From DASXZH01 sp963829965 (lineage in GTDB: Bacteria > Armatimonadota > Fimbriimonadia > Fimbriimonadales > Fimbriimonadaceae): DNA of 64,000 nt. The DNA lies in assembly GCA_963829965.1 (NCBI GenBank), contig CAWHLK010000061.1, positions 1-64,000 of the forward strand, read 5' to 3'. Shown piece by piece: positions 10,642 to 20,985 of the stretch. Position 1 is the stretch's first letter, and the number at the start of each line of letters is the position of its first letter. Position numbers and translations under genes: made by a program. A model generated the notes under the pieces. That model was not told where the DNA came from. It searched no databases and was given only the letters and a program-made list of their open reading frames with translations.

Positions 10642-13600
10642 ATGAGCCGTTCTCAAAACGCTCCTAATAGCGATCACTGTACTGGCGCCCTGCCGGGAAG
10701 GGCGGGGTTGTATTCGCCTGAATTTGAGAAAGACTCCTGCGGAATCGGCTTCCTTGCCAACCTGAACGGCAAAGTAAGTCACCAAACAGTTCGGGACTCC
10801 CTGACCATGCTGGAGCGCATGAGCCACCGCGGAGCCAAAGGATGCGAAGAGAACTCCGGAGACGGCGCAGGCATTCTCTGCGGCATTCCCCACGCTTTTT
10901 TCAAAGACCGAATGGCGCAGCTCGGTATGGTATTGCCCGCCGCAGGCCGGTATGCAGTCGCGATGGTGTTTCTTCCGACGAACCTCGCCGAACGAGAAGC
11001 TTGCAAGCAAACCCTCGAGAAATATATCCAGCTACAGGGCCAAATGCTGATCGGGTGGCGCAACGTGCCCATCGATACAGACGGCGCCGATCTGGGTGCG
11101 ACCGCAAGGAGCATTCAACCGGACATCGAGCAGTGCTTTATTGCTTCTGCCGATAACCTAAACGAGCTCGAGTTTCAGCGCAAGCTCTATCTCATCCGCA
11201 AGCAGGCGTACCACGAGATCATGACCGGCACGCTTGCCCAAAAGACCTACTACTACGTTTGCTCATTCAGCAACCGGGTGGTCTGCTATAAAGGGCAGCT
11301 CACTTCCATGCAGCTGCGTCCGTTTTTTAGGGACTTGCAGGACCCCCTCTTCGAGGTTCCGTTTGCGATGGTCCATAGCCGGTTCTCCACTAACACTTTC
11401 CCGAGCTGGGACCGTGCCCAGCCAATGCGATTTCTATGTCACAACGGCGAAATCAACACCCTGAAGGGCAACGTCAACTGGGCCAAATCGCGACAGGCGC
11501 TGATGGAATGCACGCTGTTCGGCAACGATTTTGAAAAGCTGTTCCCACTCATCGATCCCATAACGAGCGACTCAGGGATGTTCGACAACATGCTCGAGCT
11601 TCTCATGCTTTCCGGCCGCTCGATGCCGGAAGCGATGATGATCATGATTCCGGAGGCGTGGCAAAACCACAAGCACATGTCCCCGGACCTTCGAGCGTTT
11701 TATGAGTTCCACTCCAACCTGCTCGAGCCTTGGGATGGTCCGGCTGCCATCTGCTTTACGGACGGCCGATTTGCCGGCGCGACGTTGGACCGAAACGGCC
11801 TGAGGCCCGGTAGGTTTTGGGTAACGAACGATGGCAGGGTCATCATGGCCTCGGAAGCAGGCGTCATCGATGTAGAACCTTCTAGGATCATAGCCAAGGG
11901 CCGGCTGAGACCGGGCCAGATGTTCTTGGTCGACTTTGAAAAGTGCCGAATCGTCCCCGACGCTGAGATCAAGAAGGAGATAGCCGGCAAGCACCCATAT
12001 GAAAAGTGGCTGGCCGAGTACGCAGTGCGTCTTTCGGATATTGCCGCAGAAGTTAAAGTCGAGGAAGGCGTGCCGGAAGACATCGTTTCCAGACTTCTCT
12101 TGCACGGTTACTCTTCGGAAACGCTCGACTTCATGCTCTACCCGCTGGTTAAAGAGGGGCGGGACCCCATCGGGTCGATGGGCAACGATACTCCGCTTCC
12201 TACGCTGAGCAAGCAGACCAAGCTCGTCTTCGACTACTTCAAACAGCTTTTCGCGCAAGTGACGAACCCGGCGATCGATCCGATCCGAGAGGAGATCGTC
12301 ATGTCCCTCGAATGTCCAATCGGCCCGGAAAAGAACCTGCTGGACACGACCCCCGATCACTGCCATCGGTTGGTCACCGACCAACCCCTCCTTTCGCCCG
12401 AGGAGGCCAAGGCAATCCGTAATCTAGGAAGCCATGGGTGGAAATCGACCGTCGTGGAAATGTCGAGGCCCGAAGGGCTCGGCTTGCGCGCTTCCGTGAT
12501 TGAGCTATGCCTGAGAGTGCAGGAAGCGGTGTCCGCCGGCGCAGATTTCGTTATTCTAAGCGACAAGGAGCTGGGGCCAGGAATGCTGCCCATCCCGTCG
12601 CTCATGGCTTGCGGCGCGGTCCACCATGCTCTATTGAGAGCGGGCGCGCGGCCTCAGGTGGGTCTCATTATCGAAACCGGCGAAGCTCGCGAAGTCCATC
12701 ACTTCTGTTGCCTTATCGGCTACGGGGCGGACGCGGTTTATCCCTATTTGGCCTACCAGACACTCGAATGGGCCGCCACTGCGAACGGCGTTCACGGTGA
12801 GCCGGCCGAGCTTCGATACAAATACCGCAAGGCGGTTGGCAAGGGGATTTTGAAGGTGCTTGCCAAGTCGGGAATTTCTACCATCCAATCCTACAAAGGT
12901 GCACAGGTTTTCGAAGCGGTGGGACTCCATGAAGAGATCATTGCGCTTTGCTTCACGGGCACCACGAGCCGTATCCAGGGCCATCGTTTTGAGGCAATCG
13001 GACGCAACTATTTCAAGCTTTATCTTGCCTCTCAGGAAGGCGCCTCGGGTCTGCCAAGTGCAGGCGAATTCCACTGGCGTAGCGAAGGCGAAGAGCACAT
13101 GTGGAACCCGCGGACGATCTCCGATTTGCAGCGTGCTTCCGCAATTAACGATGAAGATGCCTATCGGCGCTTCTCGAGCTACATCGACGTCGTTGGCAAC
13201 AAAGGAACCATCCGCGGCAACCTTAGACTGAGAAAAGGAAGCCCTATTCCCCTAGATGAAGTTGAGAAGGCGGAGGACATCGTCCGCAGGTTCTGCACCG
13301 GGGCCATGAGCTTTGGCTCCATCTCGGCAGAGGCCCATGAGGCGATGGCGATCGCAATGAACCGGGTTGGAGGGCGAAGCAACACGGGTGAGGGCGGAGA
13401 GGACAAGCGACGCTGGACGCTGGACGCCAATGGCGACTCGCGTCGATCGGCAATCAAACAAGTGGCATCGGGACGCTTTGGAGTGACCATCCAATATCTC
13501 ACCAATGCCGATGAACTTCAAATTAAAATCGCTCAGGGCGCGAAGCCGGGCGAAGGCGGCGAACTTCCCGGCTCCAAGGTGGACGAGGAAATCGCACGGA

Positions 13601-15152
13601 CCCGGCACTCCACTCCCGGCGTGGGGCTTATTTCCCCTCCGCCCCATCACGACATTTACTCCATTGAGGACCTCGCCCAGCTCATTTTCGACCTGCGTAA
13701 CGCCAATCCGAATGCCAAGATCAGCGTCAAGCTGGTTAGCGTGGCGGGAGTCGGTGTCATCGCCGCCGGCGTTGCCAAGGCCCATGCGGACCTGATTCTC
13801 ATCTCCGGCCACGACGGCGGAACCGGCGCTTCCCCGCTCACGAGCATCAAGCACGCCGGCCTTCCTTGGGAGTTGGGGCTGGCCGAAGCTCACCAGACAC
13901 TGGTTTTGAACGGCCTGAGAAGCCGCGTGAAGCTCCAAACCGACGGCCAAATCAAAACCGGCCGCGATGTGGTGGTTGCCGCCCTTTTGGGCGCGGACGA
14001 GATTGGTTTCTCCACTGCTCCACTGATCACTCTGGGCTGCCTGATGATGCGCAAATGCCATCTGAACACCTGCCCGGTTGGCATTGCAACTCAAGACCCC
14101 GAACTGCGCGCCAAGTTCGCAGGCAAGCCGGAGTCGGTGGTCAACTACCTTTTCATGGTCGCGCAAGAAGTCCGAGAGACGATGGCAGCATTGGGATTCC
14201 GAACTTACGGCGAGATGGTTGGTCGGGCCGACATGCTGACGACGGGCGATCCATCGGAAATCAACGGCTTGAATCTCTCGCCCGTACTGACCGTTCTGCA
14301 GCCCGCCGTCCCCGAATCCACCGAATTCACCCGGCATGTCGACTGCGATGCCGTGCTTGATCGAGAACTGATAGCTCGCTCCCAACCGGCGATTCAGCGA
14401 AGGGAAAAGGTGTCGCTTAAAAAGCTGATATCGAACGTGGACCGTGCGGTGGGAGGCATGCTCAGCCATGAGATCGCCAAGCAACATCCTGACCTTTTGG
14501 AAGATGGAACGATTGAGGTGAAGTTCACTGGCACCGCCGGACAAAGCTTTGGAATTTGGCTCGCAAGAGGCGTAACGTTCGAGCTTGAGGGCGAAGCGAA
14601 CGATTATGTTGGCAAGGGTCTGTCGGGTGGCCGAGTTGTTCTGTATCCGCCAAAAACCTCATCCTTCACGCCAGAAGAAAACATCATCGCGGGAAACGCG
14701 GTGCTGTACGGCGCAACCAGCGGCGAGCTTTTTGCCCGAGGGCAAGTCGGCGAGCGGTTTGCGGTTCGAAACAGTGGCGCGGTCGCGGTCGTCGAAGGCG
14801 TTGGAGATCATGCCTGCGAGTACATGACCGGAGGGCGAGTCGTGATTCTTGGCCAGGTGGGCCGGAACTTCGCGGCGGGCATGTCGGGGGAATTGCCTAC
14901 GTGTTTGCAGAGGGCCAAGACTTCGCAAAGTACTGCAATCCGGGCTCAGTGGAGATCGAAGCGCTGTCGGAAGCCGACAAGGAGTGGCTAACTGAGCTTT
15001 TACAAGAGCATGGCGCTTTGACCGGATCTTCTCAAGCAAAGCGAATCCTGTCCACACCCGCACTGTTGAGTCTGTTCGTGAAAATCATGCCGAACGATTA
15101 CCGGCGGGTACTTGCCATCGCGGAATCCAAGCTCCAAATTGAGGTGGCCTAG
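10642..15152 (+). CDS. gltB: Glutamate synthase large subunit, frameshifted near its 3' end
   Basis: GltB makes glutamate from glutamine and 2-oxoglutarate. Domains in order are: class II glutamine amidotransferase, with its nucleophile Cys in KDSCGIGF after a short propeptide; the central domain; the FMN/2-oxoglutarate barrel (GEGGEDKRRW, LISGHDGGTGASP); the iron-sulfur motif MMRKCHLNTCPVG; and the C-terminal beta-helix. The frame breaks in the G-run at 14886-14890. One extra G gives GMSGGIAYVFAEGQDF, and family sequence then continues in another frame to 15152. An in-frame GTG at 10633 is an alternative start. gltD follows after two bases. It is behind the TTGAAA/TACAAT promoter and a leader stem-loop. 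Confidence 0.93.
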
Positions 15153-15154
15153 GC

Positions 15155-16585
15155 GTGGGCAAAACAACGGGATTCAAGGAGTTCACACGAAAGAGCATCG
15201 CCTATCGCCCTGCCGCCGAACGAGTGAAGGATTTTTATGAGCTTCGGGTGATGCCGAGTGACGACCATCTCAGCGACCAGACCGCGCGGTGTATGGATTG
15301 CGGAGTTCCCTTTTGCACGAGTGGTGATGGGTGCCCGCTTGGCAACCTGATTCCCGAGTGGAATCATCTGGTTTATTCCGGACGCTGGAAAGAAGCGAGC
15401 GAGCGGCTGCATGCCACGAACAACTTTCCGGAGTTCACCGGCCGCGTGTGCCCTGCGCCATGCGAATCGGCTTGTGTGCTTGGGGTGGTCGACTTGCCTG
15501 TGACAATTAGAGATATTGAACAGGTGATTGCCGACCGTGCTTGGGAATCGGGATGGCTCACTCCGCCAAGCGCTCCCCGGCTTAATGGGAAGCGTGTCGC
15601 GATCGTCGGCTCAGGGCCGGCGGGCCTTGCCGCCGCTCAGCAATTGGCGAGACAGGGCTATGCGGTTACCGTTTACGAGCGCGATGACCGATTGGGAGGC
15701 CTGCTTATGTATGGTATTCCTAACATGAAGTTGGACAAATCTGTGGTGGAACGGAGGCTGGGCCAGCTTCGCTCGGAAGGCGTGCGTTTTGAAACCGGCG
15801 TGGAAATTGGCAAGGATCTAACCGCCAATGAACTGCTTTCCAAGAACGACGCGGTGCTTCTCGCCATTGGCGCGGCGAGGCCGCGTGACTTGGAACTGGA
15901 AGGCCGTGACCTGGGCGGAATCCACTTCGCGATGGAATACCTGACTGCCTCCACGAAGTCGCTGCTTAACGGAACTCAAACTTCAATCGACGCGAAGGGC
16001 AAGGATGTTTTGGTCATTGGCGGAGGCGATACAGGAACGGACTGCATCGGAACTGCTCTTAGGCAGGGCTGCAAATCAGTAGTGAACTTCGAGCTGATGG
16101 CAAAGCCTCTTGACGAACGGCTTCCTGACAATCCGTGGCCCCAATGGCCAAAAGTGTTTCGCATCGAATACGGCCACGCGGAGGCCTCCGAGCTTTTTGG
16201 CCTCGACCCTCGCCATTTTCAGGTTCAAGCCACACGGTTCTTGGGCATTCACGGCAAAGTGAAAGCTGTGGCAACCGTTCAGGTCAAAGGGCCGCACATG
16301 GCGATGGTTGTTGGCACCGAACAAACGTGGAAGACCGATCTCGTATTGCTTGCCATGGGCTTTCTCGGCCCCGAGCGGGAGCTAATACAAGGGTTGGAAC
16401 TGGCAACTGACGCACGCTCCAACATCTCCGCTCCGGAATTCCATACAAGCGTTCCCGGCGTTTTTGCCGCGGGCGATTGCCGGCGCGGCCAATCGCTGGT
16501 GGTTTGGGCGATCGACGAAGGCAGACGCGCGGCTGCCGCGGTTCACCAATACTGCGCCGGCCTGAAAACTGCTGAAAGCGCCTAA
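15155..16585 (+). CDS. gltD: Glutamate synthase small subunit
   Basis: GltD supplies electrons from NADPH to GltB through FAD and 4Fe-4S clusters. The 476-residue length is typical. The N-terminal cluster cysteines are in CMDCGVPFCTSGDGCPLGN and CPAPCESACVLGV. FAD binds at IVGSGPAGLAAAQQL with GGLLMYGIPNMKLDK, and NADPH at VIGGGDTGTDCIG. The C-terminal GVFAAGDCRRGQSLVVWAI completes the fold. It starts with GTG two bases after gltB, with GAGGT about 9 bases upstream inside the gltB end, so translation is probably coupled. Confidence 0.96.
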   Translation: MGKTTGFKEFTRKSIAYRPAAERVKDFYELRVMPSDDHLSDQTARCMDCGVPFCTSGDGCPLGNLIPEWNHLVYSGRWKEASERLHATNNFPEFTGRVCPAPCESACVLGVVDLPVTIRDIEQVIADRAWESGWLTPPSAPRLNGKRVAIVGSGPAGLAAAQQLARQGYAVTVYERDDRLGGLLMYGIPNMKLDKSVVERRLGQLRSEGVRFETGVEIGKDLTANELLSKNDAVLLAIGAARPRDLELEGRDLGGIHFAMEYLTASTKSLLNGTQTSIDAKGKDVLVIGGGDTGTDCIGTALRQGCKSVVNFELMAKPLDERLPDNPWPQWPKVFRIEYGHAEASELFGLDPRHFQVQATRFLGIHGKVKAVATVQVKGPHMAMVVGTEQTWKTDLVLLAMGFLGPERELIQGLELATDARSNISAPEFHTSVPGVFAAGDCRRGQSLVVWAIDEGRRAAAAVHQYCAGLKTAESA

Positions 16586-16752
16586 GTCTGGGTAAACCAA
16601 AAAGCCAGTTCTGCTGTACTATATGGGAAGCGGCCGTATCAAGTCGCCTCACAAAATCGTGGCTCTCAACCCAGTTCTAAGACGCGCCAGGGCGGCGCCG
16701 AGTCCTCTTCCGTAGAAGAAAGCTCAAACGGCGACGCCTGAGGCCGTTTAAG

Positions 16753-17817
16753 ATGCCGAGCGCCCTTGGTTTCGCGGACCTCCTGCTGTTGGCGCTTATC
16801 CCCTACTCCGGCTTTCAATTGGTGAGGTTGCTTGGAGGAATCGCGTCCTTGGGATACGCATACCTTTGCGCGAGCCCGCTGCTGTTCTTTTCCTTTCGCG
16901 CAAAGCTCGTTCCTCCGAAAAAACGGCCAACAGAGCATGTGCCCGCCCCCGAGGACTTGCTCAGGCCCTTGAGAATGCTGAAAATCATACTTCGGGCGCC
17001 CAAAGCTCAAGTCAACTGCCGAATGAGCCGGGGGACAGTGGGTCCGGCGATAACCCCTGCGGGCCGCCAGATTCTAGTGTTGCAAGAGCACCTAGCCGAT
17101 ACACCGGACGATGAACAGTACTTCGCCCTTGCTTACGCCTGCGTCCGATCGAGAGAGTACGATCGGGATCCGCTGAGAAAAGTGCTCCTGCCCTTTGCAA
17201 TCCCTTTTGGAATCTTCATTCTCTCTCTTCATGGCGCATACCTAGGGGAGAAGTTCATTAGCCTTTACGCTTTAGGGATACCTATAATTCCCGTTTATCT
17301 CCGGGTAACACTCGAAGATGAGATTTGGCGTTGCGAGCAGGCGATATCAGCCGGAGCATCTCCGGATGCCGCCATCCGTTATTATCGTCGCTATTCAAAA
17401 ACCGTGAAGCCACAGAAGAACGCGGTTATCGCCACTTTAGCGCTTAAATACGGGCTACCTGCTCCTGAAACGAGGACGATAAAGGCTGCGTTCCTATCAT
17501 CCACGCCGGCCTACTTGTGGGCAATATGCGCGGAAAAGGCTCCAAACTTTGCGCTGTTTTGTGCGATCCTCGCTAGGACCGGCCACCCAAAAATGTCTCC
17601 TGGCTACGTGGTGACCTTCACGGCGCAGATCTGTATCTTCTTCTTACTTACCTTCTGGGGGGTGCCCTGCTGTCTTTGGCTATACAATCATGTCGCGGAC
17701 ATTTGGCGAAAGCGAGGCAGTGTTGTTGTAGTCCGCGAGGCGGACCAAGGGCCGGCGAGTGAGTCAGCCGATGGCGAAAGCGCAGACAATGGCGAGCCTT
17801 CTTATTCCGAGCCCTAA
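16753..17817 (+). CDS. Membrane protein resembling an M48/M56 peptidase without the HExxH motif
   Basis: A 354-residue protein I cannot place by family name. It has hydrophobic segments at about 8-48, 142-182 and 285-310, and an acidic C-terminal tail. Residues 97-139 (GPAITPAGRQILVLQEHL, DDEQYFALAYACVRSREYDRD) follow the layout of M48/M56 peptidases: a G-P and I-L-V strand, then D-E-x-x-x-x-L-A-H-E-x-x-H. Here LAHExxH is replaced by LAYACVR. The later EDEIWRCEQAISAGASPDAAIRYYRR resembles the region carrying the third zinc ligand. It would therefore be a non-catalytic relative, though this rests on pattern matching by eye. No Shine-Dalgarno is clear. It stands alone between gltD and purB. Confidence 0.6.
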   Translation: MPSALGFADLLLLALIPYSGFQLVRLLGGIASLGYAYLCASPLLFFSFRAKLVPPKKRPTEHVPAPEDLLRPLRMLKIILRAPKAQVNCRMSRGTVGPAITPAGRQILVLQEHLADTPDDEQYFALAYACVRSREYDRDPLRKVLLPFAIPFGIFILSLHGAYLGEKFISLYALGIPIIPVYLRVTLEDEIWRCEQAISAGASPDAAIRYYRRYSKTVKPQKNAVIATLALKYGLPAPETRTIKAAFLSSTPAYLWAICAEKAPNFALFCAILARTGHPKMSPGYVVTFTAQICIFFLLTFWGVPCCLWLYNHVADIWRKRGSVVVVREADQGPASESADGESADNGEPSYSEP

Positions 17818-17984
17818 AAAGTGCGACGATACCTAAGACAAGCAGTGGGATCTCGCATCTTTAGGCGCCCGATCAAGAACTTTTGGCAAAAATTCGATGG
17901 TAATGGCTTCAACCCCTGGATAAAACAACGGCCCTTATTCTCAGAGCCCCTGGAAGGGCGGCTCATTGAGGTTTGCAAACTTGA

Positions 17985-19286
17985 TTACTGCGGCTGAAGA
18001 ACACCCGCGGCCTCAAGCGTATGCTCCACGTTCCGCAAGTGGTGTTCCAAGCTGAAAAGGCTTTCCACTTCCTCCGGCGTCAGGTTCGCCTGAACATCCG
18101 GGTCGGCGGCCACCGCACCCTTGAAATCATGACCGTCCCAAGCCTTCGCCGCGTTCCGCTGAGCCACTTTATAAGCCGCCTCGCGCGGCAGTCCCTTGTC
18201 AATCAAGGCAATCATCAGGTGCTCGCTGAAAACCAGATCGCCCATCTTCCGCATGTTCGCCTCCATGTTTTCGGGGAAAACCTGGAGGCCGGAAAGAATG
18301 GTCGTCAGGCGGTGAAGCATGAAATCCGCCAGTTGACACGAGTCGGGGAAGACAATCCGCTCCAGGGAGGAGTTCGTGAGGTCTCGCTCGTGCCAGGTCG
18401 CCACGCTCTCCAGCATCGCCATAGCATTTCCCCGCAGGAGCCTGGCAAGTCCGCAAACCGTCTCGCTATTCCAGGGATTGCGTTTGTGCGGCATCGCGCT
18501 GGAGCCGGTCTGGCCTGCTGCGAAGGATTCCTGAACCTCCAGGATCTCCGTTCTCTGCAAGTTCCTTAACTCAGTCGCTATCCTTTCCAACCCCGCGCCC
18601 AACAACGCCAAAGCGTTCAAAAATGCGGCATGCCGGTCCCGGTTTACGATCTGCGTGCTCGCCTCATCCGGCCTCAAGCCAAGTAACTCGCAAACCCGGC
18701 GCTCAAGGTCCGGACCGGTGTGGGCATGGATACCCACCGCGCCGCTGACCTTCCCGACCGCAACGTCCTCCTTAACCGCCTCGAGGCGAAGAAGATTCCG
18801 AGCTAATTCCGCGTGCCAGTTGGCTGCTTTAAACCCAAACGTGATCGGCTCGGCGTGGATTCCATGAGTCCGCCCGATCATCGGCGTGTGGGCATGCTCC
18901 TTCGACAACCGCGCAATCTCGTTTCTCAGGCGCTCTCCGGAAGAGAGCAAAACCGCGCAAGAGTCGCGCAGCATCAAGCCGAGGGCGGTATCGATAACGT
19001 CGTAACTCGTAACCCCAAAGTGGATCCAGCGGCCTGATTCCCCTGCCGTTTCCGAGAGATTTCGCACGAACGCCATAAGGTCATGCCGGGTTTCCTTCTC
19101 GATTTCGTCGCAGCGGTCAAGGCTGAAGCAAGCCTTGTCCTTGATCTGAACGAGGTCTTCCTCGGGAACCGCGCCCTGCTCCATATGGGCCTCAACGATG
19201 GCGATTTCGACTTCCTGCCAACGCCGGTACTTCGCTTCCCTGCTCCAGATGGCGGTCATCTCAGGCGTTGTATAACGATCGATCAT
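17985..19286 (-). CDS. purB: Adenylosuccinate lyase
   Basis: PurB cleaves SAICAR and adenylosuccinate in purine synthesis, releasing fumarate. The 433 residues include the superfamily signature TGSSAMPHKRNPWNSE with its flexible catalytic Ser loop. MIGRTHGIHAEPITFG carries a catalytic His, and HFGVTSYDVIDTALGL is also typical. It is divergent from the PPK2 gene with a gap of only 44 bases to that gene's ATG. TACCCT lies 8 nt before the ATG and may be a -10 for a nearly leaderless message. Confidence 0.96.
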   Translation of the reverse strand: MIDRYTTPEMTAIWSREAKYRRWQEVEIAIVEAHMEQGAVPEEDLVQIKDKACFSLDRCDEIEKETRHDLMAFVRNLSETAGESGRWIHFGVTSYDVIDTALGLMLRDSCAVLLSSGERLRNEIARLSKEHAHTPMIGRTHGIHAEPITFGFKAANWHAELARNLLRLEAVKEDVAVGKVSGAVGIHAHTGPDLERRVCELLGLRPDEASTQIVNRDRHAAFLNALALLGAGLERIATELRNLQRTEILEVQESFAAGQTGSSAMPHKRNPWNSETVCGLARLLRGNAMAMLESVATWHERDLTNSSLERIVFPDSCQLADFMLHRLTTILSGLQVFPENMEANMRKMGDLVFSEHLMIALIDKGLPREAAYKVAQRNAAKAWDGHDFKGAVAADPDVQANLTPEEVESLFSLEHHLRNVEHTLEAAGVLQPQ

Positions 19287-19294
19287 GAGTCTTC

Positions 19295-19300
19295 AGGGTA
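19295..19300 (-). promoter_or_regulatory. Putative -10 box (TACCCT) for purB
   Basis: TACCCT on the minus strand ends 8 nt before the purB ATG. It fits the window-wide TAnnnT-near-ATG pattern. The divergent PPK2 gene has its own box at 19319-19324, so two promoters would lie back to back within about 30 bases. Confidence 0.3.
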
Positions 19301-19318
19301 CCCCGGGGCATTTGTCAG

Positions 19319-19324
19319 TAAACT
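19319..19324 (+). promoter_or_regulatory. Putative -10 box (TAAACT) for the PPK2 gene
   Basis: TAAACT ends 6 nt before the ATG at 19331. There is no room for a normal leader and no Shine-Dalgarno. The same hexamer stands 6-7 nt before two other starts in this window (44498 minus, 46334 plus). Confidence 0.45.
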
Positions 19325-19330
19325 GTGTGC

Positions 19331-20185
19331 ATGTACGCGATCAAGGTTGAACCCGGGGAGAAGGTCGACTTAAAATCCATCGATCCCGAACAGCACGGCA
19401 AGTTAGAGAAAGAGATCGCCGTTGCCGCAACCGAGGCACTTGGCAAGGAGTTGGCCGACCTGCAGGCATTGATGTATGACGCTGGAGTTCATGCTCTCCT
19501 CGTCGTCTTGCAGGGGCGGGATACGAGCGGCAAGGATGGCACCATCGGCTGCTTGGCCAAGTACATGAACATGGCCGGCTGCAATGTCGCGTCTTTTAAA
19601 GTTCCAACCGCCGAAGAAGCTGCCCACGATTTCTTGTGGCGAATTCACAAGGAGACGCCCAAGCACGGCCACGCTACCATTTTTAACCGTTCTCATTATG
19701 AGGATGTGATTGTGGTCCGCGTGCATGAGATCGTTCCCAAAGACGTGTGGAAAAAGCGGTACACGCAGATCAACCATTTTGAAGAGAATCTAAGCGATGC
19801 AAATACGCTTATCGTGAAGTTCTATTTGCACATCGGCAAAGCGGAACAAGAACAGCGGCTGCTGGATCGCGAAAAGGAGACTGACAAAAGCTGGAAGCTC
19901 TCAGTAGGGGACTGGAAGGAACGAGAGCTTTGGGGTGATTACACCGATGCGTACGAGGACGCCCTGCGCAAAACAAGCACGGAAGAGGCTCCTTGGTACG
20001 TGGTGCCGGCAAACCATAAGTGGTTTAGGAACTTGGCGGTTGTAGAAGCCCTGGTAGAAACACTCAAGCCCCACAAATCCCGTTGGACCGAAAAAATGAC
20101 CGCAATCGGGAAGGAAATGGTGAAGGAGTTGGCGGAATATCGCGCGACTCAGGTCAAGAAAAAAGTGAAATCAACTCCGGAATAG
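19331..20185 (+). CDS. Polyphosphate:nucleotide phosphotransferase (PPK2 family)
   Basis: PPK2 enzymes move phosphate between polyphosphate and nucleoside mono- or diphosphates. The P-loop-like GRDTSGKDGTIG (about 60-71) and the lid/Walker B region TIFNRSHYEDVIVVRVH are diagnostic, as is the tail APWYVVPANHKWFRNLAVVEAL. At about 285 residues it is a single-domain PPK2; the subclass (AMP, ADP or both) cannot be decided here. ATG at 19331 is preferred over GTG at 19325 because the -10-like TAAACT sits just upstream. Energy or nucleotide balancing beside purB is plausible, but the genes are divergent. Confidence 0.92.
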   Translation: MYAIKVEPGEKVDLKSIDPEQHGKLEKEIAVAATEALGKELADLQALMYDAGVHALLVVLQGRDTSGKDGTIGCLAKYMNMAGCNVASFKVPTAEEAAHDFLWRIHKETPKHGHATIFNRSHYEDVIVVRVHEIVPKDVWKKRYTQINHFEENLSDANTLIVKFYLHIGKAEQEQRLLDREKETDKSWKLSVGDWKERELWGDYTDAYEDALRKTSTEEAPWYVVPANHKWFRNLAVVEALVETLKPHKSRWTEKMTAIGKEMVKELAEYRATQVKKKVKSTPE

Positions 20186-20303
20186 CAAAGTGGAATTCGA
20201 AAACAAAGGCAATTTGCTTCCGAGCAGTGACATTTTGCATTTGAATAGCTTCTGTATTTATTAGAATCGTGAAGCCTAGGGGTAGAATTTTGGACGGATA
20301 CTT

Positions 20304-20753
20304 ATGAAAAACCAGATGGACTGGATCGTTTCGGCGTCGTTCGTTTTTGTGGCGCTCATTGTGAGCTTTATTTGGATGTCGACAAAGCCGACGTTAGTCA
20401 AGGCTCCGTCCGTGACGCCTTCAAATGTGAAAGACCCGTTGGCTCTTCCGGCAGCAGACGTGGTTTATTCGACCGCCCTCCCAGGCGCTAGCGGCGCGAT
20501 GGGCAATATGGGCGGCGGCGGTGGTGGTGCCTTCGGCGGTGGTGCAGGCGGCAGAGGCGGCCCCGGTGGCGCAGGTGGTGCATTCGGTCCTGGCGGTCGC
20601 GGCGTTGGTGGACCCGGTTCTCGTGGCCCCGGTGGACCTGGCGGACCCGGAGCCGGACCCGGAGGTCCTGGCGGGGGTGGAGGCGGCAGACCGACTATGC
20701 CAGGCAGGAGCGGTCCTGGTGGTGGTGCCGGAGCAGCGGGCGGCGCTGACTAA
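20304..20753 (+). CDS. Single-pass membrane protein with Gly/Pro-rich low-complexity tail
   Basis: A 149-residue protein. A single membrane segment (WIVSASFVFVALIVSFIWM, about 7-25) is followed by a short Pro/Ser/Val linker and then about 90 residues that are almost all Gly, with Pro, Ala and Arg (GGRGGPGGAGGAFGPGGRGV and similar). The tail is built from GGxGG and GPGGPG units and is probably disordered and extracytoplasmic. A weak promoter-like pair, TTGAAT (20241) and TAGAAT (20262), lies upstream. It is convergent with a small lipoprotein gene and next to the pseudopilin genes. The anchor-plus-linker layout recalls the small protein at 23314. The function is unknown. Confidence 0.7.
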   Translation: MKNQMDWIVSASFVFVALIVSFIWMSTKPTLVKAPSVTPSNVKDPLALPAADVVYSTALPGASGAMGNMGGGGGGAFGGGAGGRGGPGGAGGAFGPGGRGVGGPGSRGPGGPGGPGAGPGGPGGGGGGRPTMPGRSGPGGGAGAAGGAD

Positions 20754-20763
20754 AGCTGTCAGG

Positions 20764-20985
20764 CTATTTGCCGAGCTTGCTTCCCGTTTGAAGATTTCCA
20801 GTTGCCAAAGGTAGTGCTTTAGCTCTCCCCGTGCTTTTCGCCATAGGCGTGTTTGGCATGTTCAAAGGAGCAGAGGATTGCTCGCCTGAATAGTTGATGG
20901 GTGGCGCCTTGGATTCTCCACCACTGCCACATCCGACGACTGCTAAAGAACAAAACAGGGCCAATACCAGCGGAGTTCGCTTCAT
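20764..20985 (-). CDS. Small lipoprotein coupled to a pseudopilin gene
   Basis: The 73-residue product starts MKRTPLVLALFCSLAVVGCGSGG, a standard lipoprotein signal with the lipobox VVGC at about 16-19. The remainder is Pro/Ser/Asn-rich without a known domain. Its ATG overlaps the stop of the preceding pseudopilin gene by one base (TGATG at 20983-20987), so translation is probably coupled. The choice of this internal ATG over a longer frame is supported by the clean lipoprotein signal. Confidence 0.75.
   Translation of the reverse strand: MKRTPLVLALFCSLAVVGCGSGGESKAPPINYSGEQSSAPLNMPNTPMAKSTGRAKALPLATGNLQTGSKLGK

Noticed and set aside
13252..14544. Long open frame (430 codons) on the minus strand
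   Set aside because: Antisense to gltB, a highly conserved coding region; no family resemblance.
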